A stretch of 64,000 nt of DNA from Limnohabitans sp. Jir72 (GTDB lineage: Bacteria > Pseudomonadota > Gammaproteobacteria > Burkholderiales > Burkholderiaceae_C). Where the stretch lies: contig NZ_NESC01000010.1 in NCBI RefSeq assembly GCF_003063575.1, positions 1-64,000 of the forward strand, written 5' to 3'. Under the pieces are notes generated by a model. The model did no database searches. It saw only the letters and a program-made list of their open reading frames with translations, and had not been told where the DNA came from. The translations under genes and the position numbers were made by a program. Shown piece by piece: positions 42,677 to 50,285 of the stretch. Within the stretch, counting starts at the first letter, position 1. Each line of letters starts with the position of its first letter.

Positions 42677-44257
42677 TCACTTGGGCAGCATGGCCCAGAG
42701 TTTGGATTTGTCGACAGGACACCCCAGCGCTTCAAAGCGGTCTTTGGCCTTGAGGTTGAGCACATAGGGCAGGTACTCGCCCATGGCCTCTTTTTCGGTG
42801 CCCGGTTGGGTCACGGCAAACCAGCTGTGCTTGAAGTCCGCATGCACCTGGGTGTGGCGGTTGATGAGCGATGCGAATTGCGGCGAGCCACCGACCATGC
42901 CGTCGCCATTGCCCATGTCGATCCAGGCCACACCGCATTGGGCATTGGCGTTGCTGGGGCGGTCTTCCTGGCGCGAAATCACCAAGGCATAGCGCCCCGT
43001 GTCGTCAGCGCTGGCGGCCAGTTGCTCGTCATAGATGCAGTCGGGCGTGCTGGCAGCCGTCAAGGAACCACCGGTGCAGACCGAGGCATAACGCATGTCG
43101 TAGTCAGATGGGTTGTCTTTTTCGCCATGCCAATTTTTGGGGGTACGCGGCATCTTGGCCGTCATCACATAAACCTGACCGTGATTGCGGCTGAGGTAGG
43201 TGTAGCCATAACGCGTGACCTTGTTGCTCCACCAGCCGCCGATTTGTTCCGGTTGCTTGGCCGTGAGCAGGGGGAAGAACAAATCGGTCACCACCTGCTT
43301 GCGGTTGAAAAAGGCTTGCAGGGGACGTGCCTCGACGTCTTTCGCGCCCACGTTGGCCGTGTCCACCCAAGGCAGGTGGGTCAGCAAGACCCAGGCGCGG
43401 CCATCGACCGAGCTGGGCAATTGCTTGCCGCGCATCGGCGTGTTGCTGGCTTCGCAAGCGGCATCGCCTTCCAGTCGCTTTCCGTCAGCTGTGACCATGG
43501 ACACGCTGGGCAGCGCCACACTGCCCAGGTAGTCGCTGCTGTGGTCGGGCACATAGTTGCGCATCCACAAGAAGACTTCTTTGCCGGCATCGGCAAAGGT
43601 GTAGAGCGTGTTGGCCGGACGCGGTGTGGCGGGCTTGCCGTTCACGATGGTTAAGGTGTAGCGGCGGTTTTGGGCGTCGCGGGGAACACCAGGCAAGAAG
43701 GGGTTGACGGAGCCAGCATCGGGCACGATCTCGACATCGTTGAGCGCGTCTTGTGGCTCGCCACGCGGGTTGTAGGTGTTGAAGTTCCAGTGACGCATGT
43801 GCGGAAAATCACCTTGCACCACGAGCTTGGCGCCTTCAGGCAGCTTCAAAGCTGTGGGGATGTAGGTGGTGCCCGTATCGGGGAATTGGTTTTCCAACGA
43901 GAAGGAGTTGGCGTCGTTGGTGAAGACACCGTTGCGTGCTCGAGGGCCCGGCCAAAAGCACGAGCGCAGGCTCAGGTTGTGTTTCTGGTTGGCCGCGGTG
44001 TGGATGTCCATGGGCTTTTCGGGTGGCATGGGCGGCACGATCCGGCCACGGCCCGCGCTGTCAACCACATAGCCCACATCGCTGGGCTTGGGAGTGCCGT
44101 CGGCAGCACCTTGGCCCATTTCAAATTGCTTGTAACTGGGACGGGCGATGTTGGGGTCGTCTTTGGCCAAACGCGAAGTGGCCCACAGCACCGCCGCAGC
44201 CACCAAGGCGATCAGTGCAACCAGCAGGATGCCCGTGATTTTCAGAAATTTTTTCAT
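42677..44257 (-). CDS. Membrane-anchored periplasmic protein of unknown function
   Basis: I do not recognise a characterised family. The 526-residue protein has one N-terminal membrane anchor (about residues 5-27, ITGILLVALIALVAAAVLW) and then a long soluble, probably periplasmic part. It is rich in Trp, Asn and Pro, with blocks such as GDFPHMRHWNFNTYNPRG, DVEIVPDAGSVNPFLPG, VFLWMRNYVPDHSSDY and RYALVISRQEDRPSNA. The 'RHWNFNTYN...VEIVPDAGSVNPF...YTLTIVNG' part faintly resembles DUF1214-type beta domains. Several cysteines occur (CFWPGP, CEAS, CTGG, DCIYDE). It is the middle gene of the desaturase-rubredoxin-GMC-ligase operon, so it may serve substrate handling or electron transfer. Confidence 0.75.
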   Translation of the reverse strand: MKKFLKITGILLVALIALVAAAVLWATSRLAKDDPNIARPSYKQFEMGQGAADGTPKPSDVGYVVDSAGRGRIVPPMPPEKPMDIHTAANQKHNLSLRSCFWPGPRARNGVFTNDANSFSLENQFPDTGTTYIPTALKLPEGAKLVVQGDFPHMRHWNFNTYNPRGEPQDALNDVEIVPDAGSVNPFLPGVPRDAQNRRYTLTIVNGKPATPRPANTLYTFADAGKEVFLWMRNYVPDHSSDYLGSVALPSVSMVTADGKRLEGDAACEASNTPMRGKQLPSSVDGRAWVLLTHLPWVDTANVGAKDVEARPLQAFFNRKQVVTDLFFPLLTAKQPEQIGGWWSNKVTRYGYTYLSRNHGQVYVMTAKMPRTPKNWHGEKDNPSDYDMRYASVCTGGSLTAASTPDCIYDEQLAASADDTGRYALVISRQEDRPSNANAQCGVAWIDMGNGDGMVGGSPQFASLINRHTQVHADFKHSWFAVTQPGTEKEAMGEYLPYVLNLKAKDRFEALGCPVDKSKLWAMLPK

Positions 44258-44296
44258 GAACTTGTCTCCTTGTTTTTCTGGGTCATCAGACTTGTA

Positions 44297-44461
44297 TCAG
44301 TCTTCGATGAGGTGGTAGTCCGATTTCATGGCACCGCACTCTAGGCAGCACCAGTCTTCGGGCAAGTCTTCAAACGGGGTGCCAGGCGGGACGCCCGTGT
44401 CTGGGTCACCCACGGCTTCGTCGTACACATGGGCGCAATACGCGCAGCGGTATTTCTTCAT
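44297..44461 (-). CDS. Rubredoxin
   Basis: A small 54-residue protein, [19 protein letters not shown]..., with two iron-binding CxxC knuckles (C6-A-Y-C9 and C39-L-E-C42) and the rubredoxin core [19 protein letters not shown]. The second knuckle reads WCCLECG where most rubredoxins have W-x-C-P-x-C-G; the extra Cys38 and the loss of proline are unusual. Rubredoxins such as AlkG deliver electrons to membrane di-iron alkane hydroxylases, and the gene directly upstream (9 bases) encodes a di-iron enzyme of that fold. It was found by reading the gap between the two larger genes. Confidence 0.93.
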   Translation of the reverse strand: MKKYRCAYCAHVYDEAVGDPDTGVPPGTPFEDLPEDWCCLECGAMKSDYHLIED

Positions 44462-44470
44462 GATGGCCTT

Positions 44471-45421
44471 TCAGTGTGACCGGATGGCGGTGCTGCCACC
44501 GGGGTGGAATGTGGGGATGAGCGCAAAACCGTGTTGGATGCGCAAATCGCGGGCGCGCAGTTCGGGCTCCATCAACTGCCAGACTTTGCGGTGGTTGTAA
44601 GAAGGGGTGGTCGGCCACAGGTGGTGGATCAGGTGGTAGTTGTGCCATTGCATCAACGTGTCCATCAAGGGCTCATGGCCCATGCGCACGGTGGTGCCAG
44701 CGGTCAGGTTGTTCTGGGTCGATGCGGCGGTGGTGATGTGCTGCAATTGACCGTTTTCATCGCCGTCCAAGTGCGGCAGCCACAAGAAGACAAAGCCTAT
44801 CAGGGCGGTCGTGATGCGCGCTGGAATCAACCAGAGCATCACCACCTCCCAGCCGTAGCCAAAGTAGACCAAGGCTGCCACCCCCGCGACGGTCATGGCA
44901 GCCAGCGGCAGTGTGTCTTTGAGGGTCTTCACGCCCCGTGGGTCGCCAGAGCGCCAGTTGTAGACCGCGTACGACAGGTCAAAGGTCATCCATCGGAAAA
45001 CAATGTTCCACCAAGGGCCGTGCGCGTAATGGTCGGGGTCTTTGGCTTCATTGGTGAAGCGGTGGTGGATCATGTGCGAATAGCGGAAGGTGCTGAGAGA
45101 CACCTGCGGCGCGATCATCAGCAAGGCGATGCGGCCCATCCAGTCGTTGATCTGCACATTCGATGACGCACTGCGGTGCGTGGCGTCATGGGCCACGTGA
45201 AAGATGGGGTACATGAACAGCACATTGAACATGGCTGCTGCCCAAAGGGGCACATGCCCCTGCAGCGCCAAGGTGTCGGTGCCCACAATGCCCACCACGA
45301 TGAACACCAAAATGGCCAAAGTGGGCCAGGCAATCACGGGTGGGTTCGTTAGCCGATACAGCTCGGTTTTTTTCTCTGCCGAGACCGAGATCGGATTTTT
45401 CGAAGAAGCATTCGATGACAT
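44471..45421 (-). CDS. Fatty-acid desaturase-superfamily membrane di-iron enzyme, probable hydroxylase or desaturase
   Basis: The 316-residue integral membrane protein carries three histidine clusters, HVAHDATH near residue 78, HMIHHRFT near residue 115, and HNYHLIHHLWP near residue 260, with hydrophobic segments between. These fit the fatty-acid desaturase superfamily, which also includes hydroxylases and carotenoid ketolases/hydroxylases. Being encoded with rubredoxin, a GMC alcohol dehydrogenase and an acyl-CoA ligase, it may hydroxylate a hydrophobic substrate, as AlkB does, though its length and boxes are not those of AlkB. First gene of the operon, diverging from an AraC regulator. Confidence 0.85.
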   Translation of the reverse strand: MSSNASSKNPISVSAEKKTELYRLTNPPVIAWPTLAILVFIVVGIVGTDTLALQGHVPLWAAAMFNVLFMYPIFHVAHDATHRSASSNVQINDWMGRIALLMIAPQVSLSTFRYSHMIHHRFTNEAKDPDHYAHGPWWNIVFRWMTFDLSYAVYNWRSGDPRGVKTLKDTLPLAAMTVAGVAALVYFGYGWEVVMLWLIPARITTALIGFVFLWLPHLDGDENGQLQHITTAASTQNNLTAGTTVRMGHEPLMDTLMQWHNYHLIHHLWPTTPSYNHRKVWQLMEPELRARDLRIQHGFALIPTFHPGGSTAIRSH

Positions 45422-45494
45422 GGCGTTGTCTCTCTGGTTGGCTTAGCGGTGCATGCCACCAAGCGTTTGTGTGTTCTTGCCATTGTCTGGAGCG

Positions 45495-45547
45495 GTCACT
45501 TTTCGGACAGCTCAGCAAGTGACAATATTTCTTCATTAAGTGACAAT
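45495..45547. promoter_or_regulatory. Repeated AAGTGAC boxes between the di-iron enzyme gene and araC-type gene
   Basis: AAGTGACAAT occurs at 45517-45526 and again at 45538-45547, exactly 21 bases (two helical turns) apart. An inverted GTCACTT lies at 45495-45501. Tandem direct repeats two turns apart are the typical half-sites of AraC-family dimers. The second repeat ends 8 bases before the regulator's start codon, suggesting autoregulation as well as control of the divergent operon. Confidence 0.65.
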
Positions 45548-45555
45548 CTCTGCGC

Positions 45556-46533
45556 ATGAATGAACCCACCCTCCCTGCGGCTTGGCGCGAAGGCGTCATC
45601 CACCCGGCCTATGTGCGCATCGCCATCGCACTGGCCGAACGCATGGGCCTGGCGGTGGACCTGCGTTTGCCCGAAGGGGGGCGCATGGTGTCTGTTCTGG
45701 ACGTGTCGCCCTTGCTGGCGCAATTGGGCGTGGCCCAGCAGCCCTATTTGGGCATCGACTTGGGCAGCCTGATTCCGGCATCGGCCCACGGGGCCATGGG
45801 CTATGCGGTGGTGTCCAGTCCCACCGTGGGCGATGCAATGCACACCCTGGCGCGGTATGCGTCGATGCGCAACCGTTTTTTCCATTACCGCTGTCAAGAC
45901 GACGATTCAGAAGTTCGTTTGGTGCTGGAGCCGCGCATGCCGCTGGGGCCCCTGCGCACCTTTTGCGAAATCGGTACTGCGGTCTCGGTGTTCAAGATGA
46001 TCCAGGGCGTGGCGGGCGACGAGGCTGCCGCGCACATGCACTTTGACGCGCATTGGAACGGCGAAGTGCCTTTGCATGTGCCCATGCAAATGCACTATGC
46101 CCAAGCGCAAACCGCTTTGCGCGTACCGCAAGCCATTGCTCGCAAAGCCACGCCGACGGCCGATGCCAAGCTTTATGCCAGCGCCTGCCGCAGCTGTGAA
46201 GAAGAGCTGGCCGAAATTGACGGCAGCTTGGTCTCGCGCTTGCACACCATGATGCCGGGCGAGCGGCAAGACTGGCCCAGCCTCAAGGCGGCGGCTGAGC
46301 GCTTGGCCATGTCACCGCGTACCTTGATCCGTCGACTGGTCGCCGAGGGGGTGACTTACCAGTCTGTGCTCGACGAGGCCAAAAGCGAGATGGCCTGCTG
46401 GTTGTTGAAAAACACCAAGCTGCCCATGAGCGCGATCGCAGAGCGCTTGGGCTTTGTCGACGACACCAACTTCAGCCGCAGCTTCAGGCGCTGGCGCGGC
46501 TGCACACCGCTGGAATACCGCAAAAGTTTTTGA
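45556..46533 (+). CDS. AraC-family transcriptional regulator
   Basis: The 325-residue protein has an N-terminal 'arabinose-binding-like' PF12625-type domain (about residues 20-205) and a C-terminal double helix-turn-helix (about 225-325; RLAMSPRTLIRRLVAEGVTYQ, then LPMSAIAERLGFVDDTNFSR and FRRWRGCTPLEYRKSF). This architecture is shared with regulators of lipid and hydrocarbon catabolism such as OruR-like and AlkS-neighbourhood proteins. It is divergent from the five-gene oxidation operon and is its most likely regulator. Confidence 0.9.
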   Translation: MNEPTLPAAWREGVIHPAYVRIAIALAERMGLAVDLRLPEGGRMVSVLDVSPLLAQLGVAQQPYLGIDLGSLIPASAHGAMGYAVVSSPTVGDAMHTLARYASMRNRFFHYRCQDDDSEVRLVLEPRMPLGPLRTFCEIGTAVSVFKMIQGVAGDEAAAHMHFDAHWNGEVPLHVPMQMHYAQAQTALRVPQAIARKATPTADAKLYASACRSCEEELAEIDGSLVSRLHTMMPGERQDWPSLKAAAERLAMSPRTLIRRLVAEGVTYQSVLDEAKSEMACWLLKNTKLPMSAIAERLGFVDDTNFSRSFRRWRGCTPLEYRKSF

Positions 46534-46553
46534 CCGGCCTGAGGCGCATGGCT

Positions 46554-47729
46554 TCAGAGCAAGGCGGCGTAGACCAGGTCGCGAAACAGCGGCCTGTAAT
46601 AGTCCCGCTGGTTGGGCGCCTGGATCATCAGCATCGCGTACATGTCCAGAGCCGGGTCCACAAAGAAGGTGGTGCCCGCGATGCCGCCCCAGTAATACAG
46701 GCCCACCGAGCCGGGTACGGGCGACAAGCCCAGCTGGGTGCGCACGGCAAAGCCCAAGCCAAAGCCGTGGCCCGGGGGCAGCAAGGTGCCATCGGACGGC
46801 ATGCCGCCCAAGTGGTCGGCCGTCATGTAGTCCACCGTGTGCGGGCCCAGCAGGCGCACGCCGTTGAGCTCGCCCCGGTTGCGCAGGCACTGCAAGAAGC
46901 GGGTGTAGTCCATGGCGGTGGACATCAGGCCACCACCGCCGCCTTCCATGGCAGGCACTTGACGGGGTTCGAGCACCTTCATCGGCACACCGCCGTCGGG
47001 GTCGTGCGCAAAGGGCTCGGCAATGCGGTGCTGCTGCTCGGGCGGCACGGCAAAGCCGGTGTCCAGCATGCCCAGCGGGCCAAAGATTTCGGCTTGCAAG
47101 AACGCCCCCAGGCTTTGCCCACTGACCACCTCGACCAGCCGACCCAACACATCGGTGGCGCGGCTGTAGGCCCACACGGTGCCGGGCTGGAACTGCAGCG
47201 GCATCGCCGCCAGCGTTTGCGAGAACTCGGCGTTGGTGCGTTCGCGCGAAGCGATTTTCACTTCGCCGTATTGGCGTTGCACAGCGGAGTCACCCAAGAA
47301 TTCATAGGTCAGGCCGGCCGTGTGGCGCAACAGGTCTTGTACCGTGGCCTCTTGGCGGGTCGGCTCCAGCCCTTGGGCCGTGGACACCTTTTGGTTTTTG
47401 TACTCGGGCATCCAGCGGCTGACCGGGTCGCTCAAGAGCAACTGCCCGCGCTCGACCAACATCATCACGGCCACCGACACCACTGGCTTGGTCATCGAAT
47501 AAATGCGGAAGATGCTGTCGGTCTGCATGGGCGTGCCCGTGGCGGGGTCTTGTTGACCCACAGCCTCGAACAAGGCGATCTGGCCTTGGCGCGCCACCAT
47601 GGCCACCGCGCCCGGCAGCCTGCCGCTGGCCACTTCGCGGCGCAGCGCGTCCATCAATCGTTGCGTGCGGTCGGGGCACAGGCCCACGTCAGAGGGTTGG
47701 GCGTGGGGCAAAGCGGGGTGTGGTGTCAT
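46554..47729 (-). CDS. Serine hydrolase of the class C beta-lactamase/EstB esterase family
   Basis: The 391-residue protein has the nucleophile motif SMTKP (SxxK) near residue 77 and the second motif YSRATDVLG (the YxxA/YxN equivalent near residue 180). Its glycine-rich region GGGGLMSTAMDYTRFLQCL follows the family pattern, and FFVDPALDMYAMLMIQAP lies near the C-terminus. No signal peptide is apparent. EstB-like enzymes hydrolyse short esters; some are penicillin-binding. I chose the ATG giving MTPHPALPH; an upstream in-frame ATG adds 15 residues. It converges with the AraC gene. Confidence 0.88.
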   Translation of the reverse strand: MTPHPALPHAQPSDVGLCPDRTQRLMDALRREVASGRLPGAVAMVARQGQIALFEAVGQQDPATGTPMQTDSIFRIYSMTKPVVSVAVMMLVERGQLLLSDPVSRWMPEYKNQKVSTAQGLEPTRQEATVQDLLRHTAGLTYEFLGDSAVQRQYGEVKIASRERTNAEFSQTLAAMPLQFQPGTVWAYSRATDVLGRLVEVVSGQSLGAFLQAEIFGPLGMLDTGFAVPPEQQHRIAEPFAHDPDGGVPMKVLEPRQVPAMEGGGGGLMSTAMDYTRFLQCLRNRGELNGVRLLGPHTVDYMTADHLGGMPSDGTLLPPGHGFGLGFAVRTQLGLSPVPGSVGLYYWGGIAGTTFFVDPALDMYAMLMIQAPNQRDYYRPLFRDLVYAALL

Positions 47730-47871
47730 GGGGTGCTCCAGAGTAAGCGTGTTTTGTACACCAGCATCGCGCATCGGGGTATCACCTGCGGCGCAGGCGC
47801 ATCCTTGGCTTGTCGCCCATGCGTCAAAGGCTTGAACCTTCGCGCTGTGCGAGCGTTGCTAGACTGAATCC

Positions 47872-48177
47872 ATGCGCATTTCAGAACTTGCAGCCAAGAC
47901 CCAGGTGTCGGTCCATCGCTTGCGGCGGTCCGAGGCCGACGGGCTCATTGAAAGCCAGAGGATGCCCAATGGCTACCGCGAGTACGACGAGAAAACCGTC
48001 AGGCATGTGGTCTTCATCGCCATGTCCCGCGAGATGGGTTTTTCGTTGTCATTCATTGCCGAGTATTTGCCGCGTTTCAAAGCGGGCAAGTTGTCGCCCC
48101 AGGAAATGATCGGAGCCATCCACCAGCGTGTGGCCGACATCGACAAAGTCATTGCTGAACACAATCACCAGCTGTGA
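47872..48177 (+). CDS. MerR-family transcriptional regulator (short)
   Basis: The 101-residue protein has an N-terminal winged helix-turn-helix (MRISELAAKTQVSVHRLRR, then NGYREYDEKTVRHVVFIAM) and a dimerisation helix in the C-terminal third (PQEMIGAIHQRVADIDKVIAEHN). No metal-binding cysteines are present, so it is not a classic metal sensor. The short C-terminus leaves little effector domain. The divergent neighbour is the EstB-like gene, 142 bases away; regulation of that gene is a guess. Confidence 0.85.
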   Translation: MRISELAAKTQVSVHRLRRSEADGLIESQRMPNGYREYDEKTVRHVVFIAMSREMGFSLSFIAEYLPRFKAGKLSPQEMIGAIHQRVADIDKVIAEHNHQL

Positions 48178-48256
48178 TTTGTTCGCGGTGGACGCAGAGG
48201 GCGAGAAGCTGGTGGCCAACGGTCAGACTTTGCTGACGGTGGTACAAGCCGGATAA
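48173..48256 (+). pseudogene. Possible remnant of a degraded coding sequence after the MerR gene
   Basis: A short open frame overlapping the end of the MerR gene reads CDLFAVDAEGEKLVANGQ then TLLTVVQAG and stops at 48256. It has codon usage like a real C-terminus and a plausible thioesterase/hotdog-like ending, but no start or upstream domain. It may be the tail of a deleted gene or chance. Confidence 0.2.
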
Positions 48257-48281
48257 GTTTTTTTACGAACGCGCAGGCCAG

Positions 48282-48896
48282 TCAGCGTGGCCTCCGCCAA
48301 AGCGCCATCCCCCTTTGTGCCTTGCTCGCGTTGCTGGGCGTGAGCGTCAAAGGGCCTTGTGGTGTCTGGCGCAGCACCTCGGCCAAGGCCATCAGCGCGG
48401 ACTCGGGGCCGCTCAGCAGCTCAAGTTCCAGCTCCAGCAGCGGCTCAGTCAAATCGGTGCCGGGCACGTGGATGCGGCCTTGGTCCAACGCGACTTCGAT
48501 CTGCGCGCCCCCGTGCGCAATCACCCAGCGCTGGCGTTCAAAGTCGGTGCAAAACAGAGCCTGCAAATGCGGGCGCAGGGTCATCAGATCTTGCGCCAGC
48601 GCGGCGTCGTCCACCAACGCATCGAACTTCAATGCGCCCGGCGTGGTCGGACCTTCCCACTCTTGTCTGCGCGACAGACCCTTTTCGCTTTGCCCGGCCG
48701 TCTTCACCGTCAGCAGCCACTGCGTGCCCGCCAGCCTTTCGCGCACGGCCATCCGGCGCTGCTGCAGGGCCAGCTCGGGCGTGTCGAAATAGGTGTTGAG
48801 CAGGCGCTGTGTGCTGCCCGCGTCGGCCAGCAGTGGGTGGGCCAGCAGGCGGGGCAGGTCGGCAGCTTCAAGTGTGAGCTTGAGTTCGGTTTCCAT
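48282..48896 (-). CDS. CYTH-domain protein, probable inorganic triphosphatase
   Basis: The 204-residue protein starts METELKLTL, the ExExK signature of the CYTH/triphosphate tunnel metalloenzyme fold. It continues with LLNTYFDTPELALQQRRMAVRER (core YFDTP and LRxR-like region) and LLTVKT, then LLELELELLSG near residue 155, supplying the paired acidic strands. E. coli YgiF of this family hydrolyses inorganic triphosphate; the CHAD domain of YgiF is absent here. The ATG chosen begins the conserved ExExK; the frame is open upstream. It lies just downstream of the cytochrome b561 gene. Confidence 0.87.
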   Translation of the reverse strand: METELKLTLEAADLPRLLAHPLLADAGSTQRLLNTYFDTPELALQQRRMAVRERLAGTQWLLTVKTAGQSEKGLSRRQEWEGPTTPGALKFDALVDDAALAQDLMTLRPHLQALFCTDFERQRWVIAHGGAQIEVALDQGRIHVPGTDLTEPLLELELELLSGPESALMALAEVLRQTPQGPLTLTPSNASKAQRGMALWRRPR

Positions 48897-48910
48897 GTGT
48901 CCAAGTGTGA

Positions 48911-49468
48911 TCAGCCGCGCGGCAGCATGGAGCGCAAGACGCCGTCTTTGAGCACAAAGTGGTGGCCGATGGCTGCGATCGCATGCAGGCCCGACAGCCA
49001 AAGAACCATGTCGCCCAGCAGACCGTGAACGTCACCCCAATCGGCCAGCTTCGCCAAGGGGGAGTTGGCAATGAAGGGCATGTCGTTCACGCGGATGCCC
49101 CCCAACAGGGTGAGCGGGTGGCCTTCGCTGCCCAGCGCCAGCAGGGCACTGGCGGGCACGGCCAGCAACATCAGCCAGAGCAAGCCGTGCGTGGCTTTGG
49201 AGGCCAGGTGCATCCAGCCGGGCATGTCAAATTGGGGTTTGGCGGGGCGCACGGCCACCCACAGCAGGCGCAGCAAGGTCAGCGTCATCACCAGCACGCC
49301 CAGCGATTCGTGCACCACGATGTCCAGGCGCGCGGCGGGGTCCAGCCCTTGGCGTATTTCGCGGCCAAAGTGCTCCGGCCCGAGGATGAAGGCGGCGATG
49401 ACCGCAATGGCCGTGAGCCAATGGAGTGTGCGGCTCAAGATGTCGTAATGGGTGCGTGGCGTGGTCAT
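48911..49468 (-). CDS. Cytochrome b561-family di-haem membrane protein
   Basis: The 185-residue protein has four transmembrane helices with histidines suited to two b-type haems: LHWLTAIAVIAAF in helix 1, IVVHESLGVLVMTLTLLRL in helix 2, and VHGLLGDMVLWLSGLHAIAAIGHHF in the last two (HGLLGD, LHAIAAIGHH). The family includes E. coli CybB, a superoxide:quinone oxidoreductase. The ATG chosen starts MTTPRTHYD, preceded by a purine-rich stretch. The CYTH gene follows 14 bases downstream in the same direction. Confidence 0.87.
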   Translation of the reverse strand: MTTPRTHYDILSRTLHWLTAIAVIAAFILGPEHFGREIRQGLDPAARLDIVVHESLGVLVMTLTLLRLLWVAVRPAKPQFDMPGWMHLASKATHGLLWLMLLAVPASALLALGSEGHPLTLLGGIRVNDMPFIANSPLAKLADWGDVHGLLGDMVLWLSGLHAIAAIGHHFVLKDGVLRSMLPRG

Positions 49469-49621
49469 TTTTTGTTCCCTGAAAACGCCATTGTGCAAGG
49501 GAAATATGAACGCCAAGCGAAATGTGCATGGGCATTTCTTGACGCGCATCAAGTGATCGCATTTCTGATGGGAGCCAACCCGCCACCGTGGTTGGCCCGC
49601 GTGCACAAGGCGTGCCGGTCC

Positions 49622-50020
49622 TTATGCGGCAGGTGCCGCAAAGCGCTCGCGCAGATAAGCCACGATCGCGGCCGAATCTTGCAGCCAGCGGGTTTGGCCG
49701 TTGGGTTCGGTGATTTGCAGGCACGGTACTTGGGTTGCGCCGCTGCCTTGCTGAAGTTGTTCGCGGTTGGCCGCATTGTGTTGCGCGTCGCGCTTTTCAA
49801 TCGGCAGTGACAGGCGGCGCATTTCTTGGCGCACCTTGATGCAAAACGGGCAGGTGCTGAACTGGTACAGCGCCAGGCTTTGGCACTGTTGGTTGACGCT
49901 GGCTTGTGCCTCGGGTGCGCGCTTGACGCCTGTTGGGTGGGTCAGGCGCTCTTTGAGCAGCATGACGGGGCCCAGCACGATGCGCAGGGTTCTGAAGAAA
50001 GCACGGATGACGGTTTTCAT
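49622..50020 (-). CDS. Glutaredoxin-like protein with N-terminal membrane-type extension
   Basis: The 132-residue protein has a glutaredoxin/GST-N-like domain (about residues 48-130) with a CPFC redox motif (FSTCPFCIKVRQEM), a TQVPCLQI cis-proline loop and a C-terminal DSAAIVAYLRERF helix. Residues 1-40 are basic and hydrophobic (FFRTLRIVLGPVMLLKERL), possibly a membrane-associating segment. The start was chosen at MKTVIRAF; the frame is open 50 codons upstream through a repeat. Role is probably thiol-disulfide exchange using glutathione. Confidence 0.82.
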   Translation of the reverse strand: MKTVIRAFFRTLRIVLGPVMLLKERLTHPTGVKRAPEAQASVNQQCQSLALYQFSTCPFCIKVRQEMRRLSLPIEKRDAQHNAANREQLQQGSGATQVPCLQITEPNGQTRWLQDSAAIVAYLRERFAAPAA

Positions 50021-50135
50021 AAAGGGTCGAAATTCCAAATGGGTTGAATGAAGAAGTTGAGGGGGGTGCCACGCAGCGCGCTCATTGGTTCGGCCCTTTG
50101 ATGTCTTGAACGAAAAGCACGGTGCGTGGCTTGGG

Positions 50136-50225
50136 GTAGGAGCCCACCCCGTGGGCGATGGGCATGGCACACGGACTCAACATCATCGCCCTGCAAACCA
50201 TCGCCCACAGGGGTGGGCTCCTACA
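50136..50225. repeat. Inverted pair of REP-like palindromes (BIME-like) upstream of the glutaredoxin-like gene
   Basis: The 265-base gap 50021-50285 holds no gene. A direct copy of the GTAGGAGCCCACCCCGTGGG-type core lies at 50136-50159 and an inverted copy (ATCGCCCACAGGGGTGGG... CTCCTAC) at 50200-50225, with a 40-base spacer. The pair can form a cruciform or a long hairpin. The core is the same as in the tandem array at 38948-39314. Confidence 0.9.
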
Positions 50226-50285
50226 GGCATGAGGGCAGCGGCATGATGGTCATTCGCATGAAAAATTCAACATCATGGCACCGAA

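Noticed and set aside
44471-45421. Naming the di-iron enzyme AlkB
   Set aside because: The protein is shorter and its histidine box pattern is of the desaturase superfamily; the context alone does not justify the name.
47832-47865. merR promoter from TTGAAC and TAGACT
   Set aside because: The spacer would be 22 bases, longer than even the stretched MerR-type spacing, so I did not annotate it.
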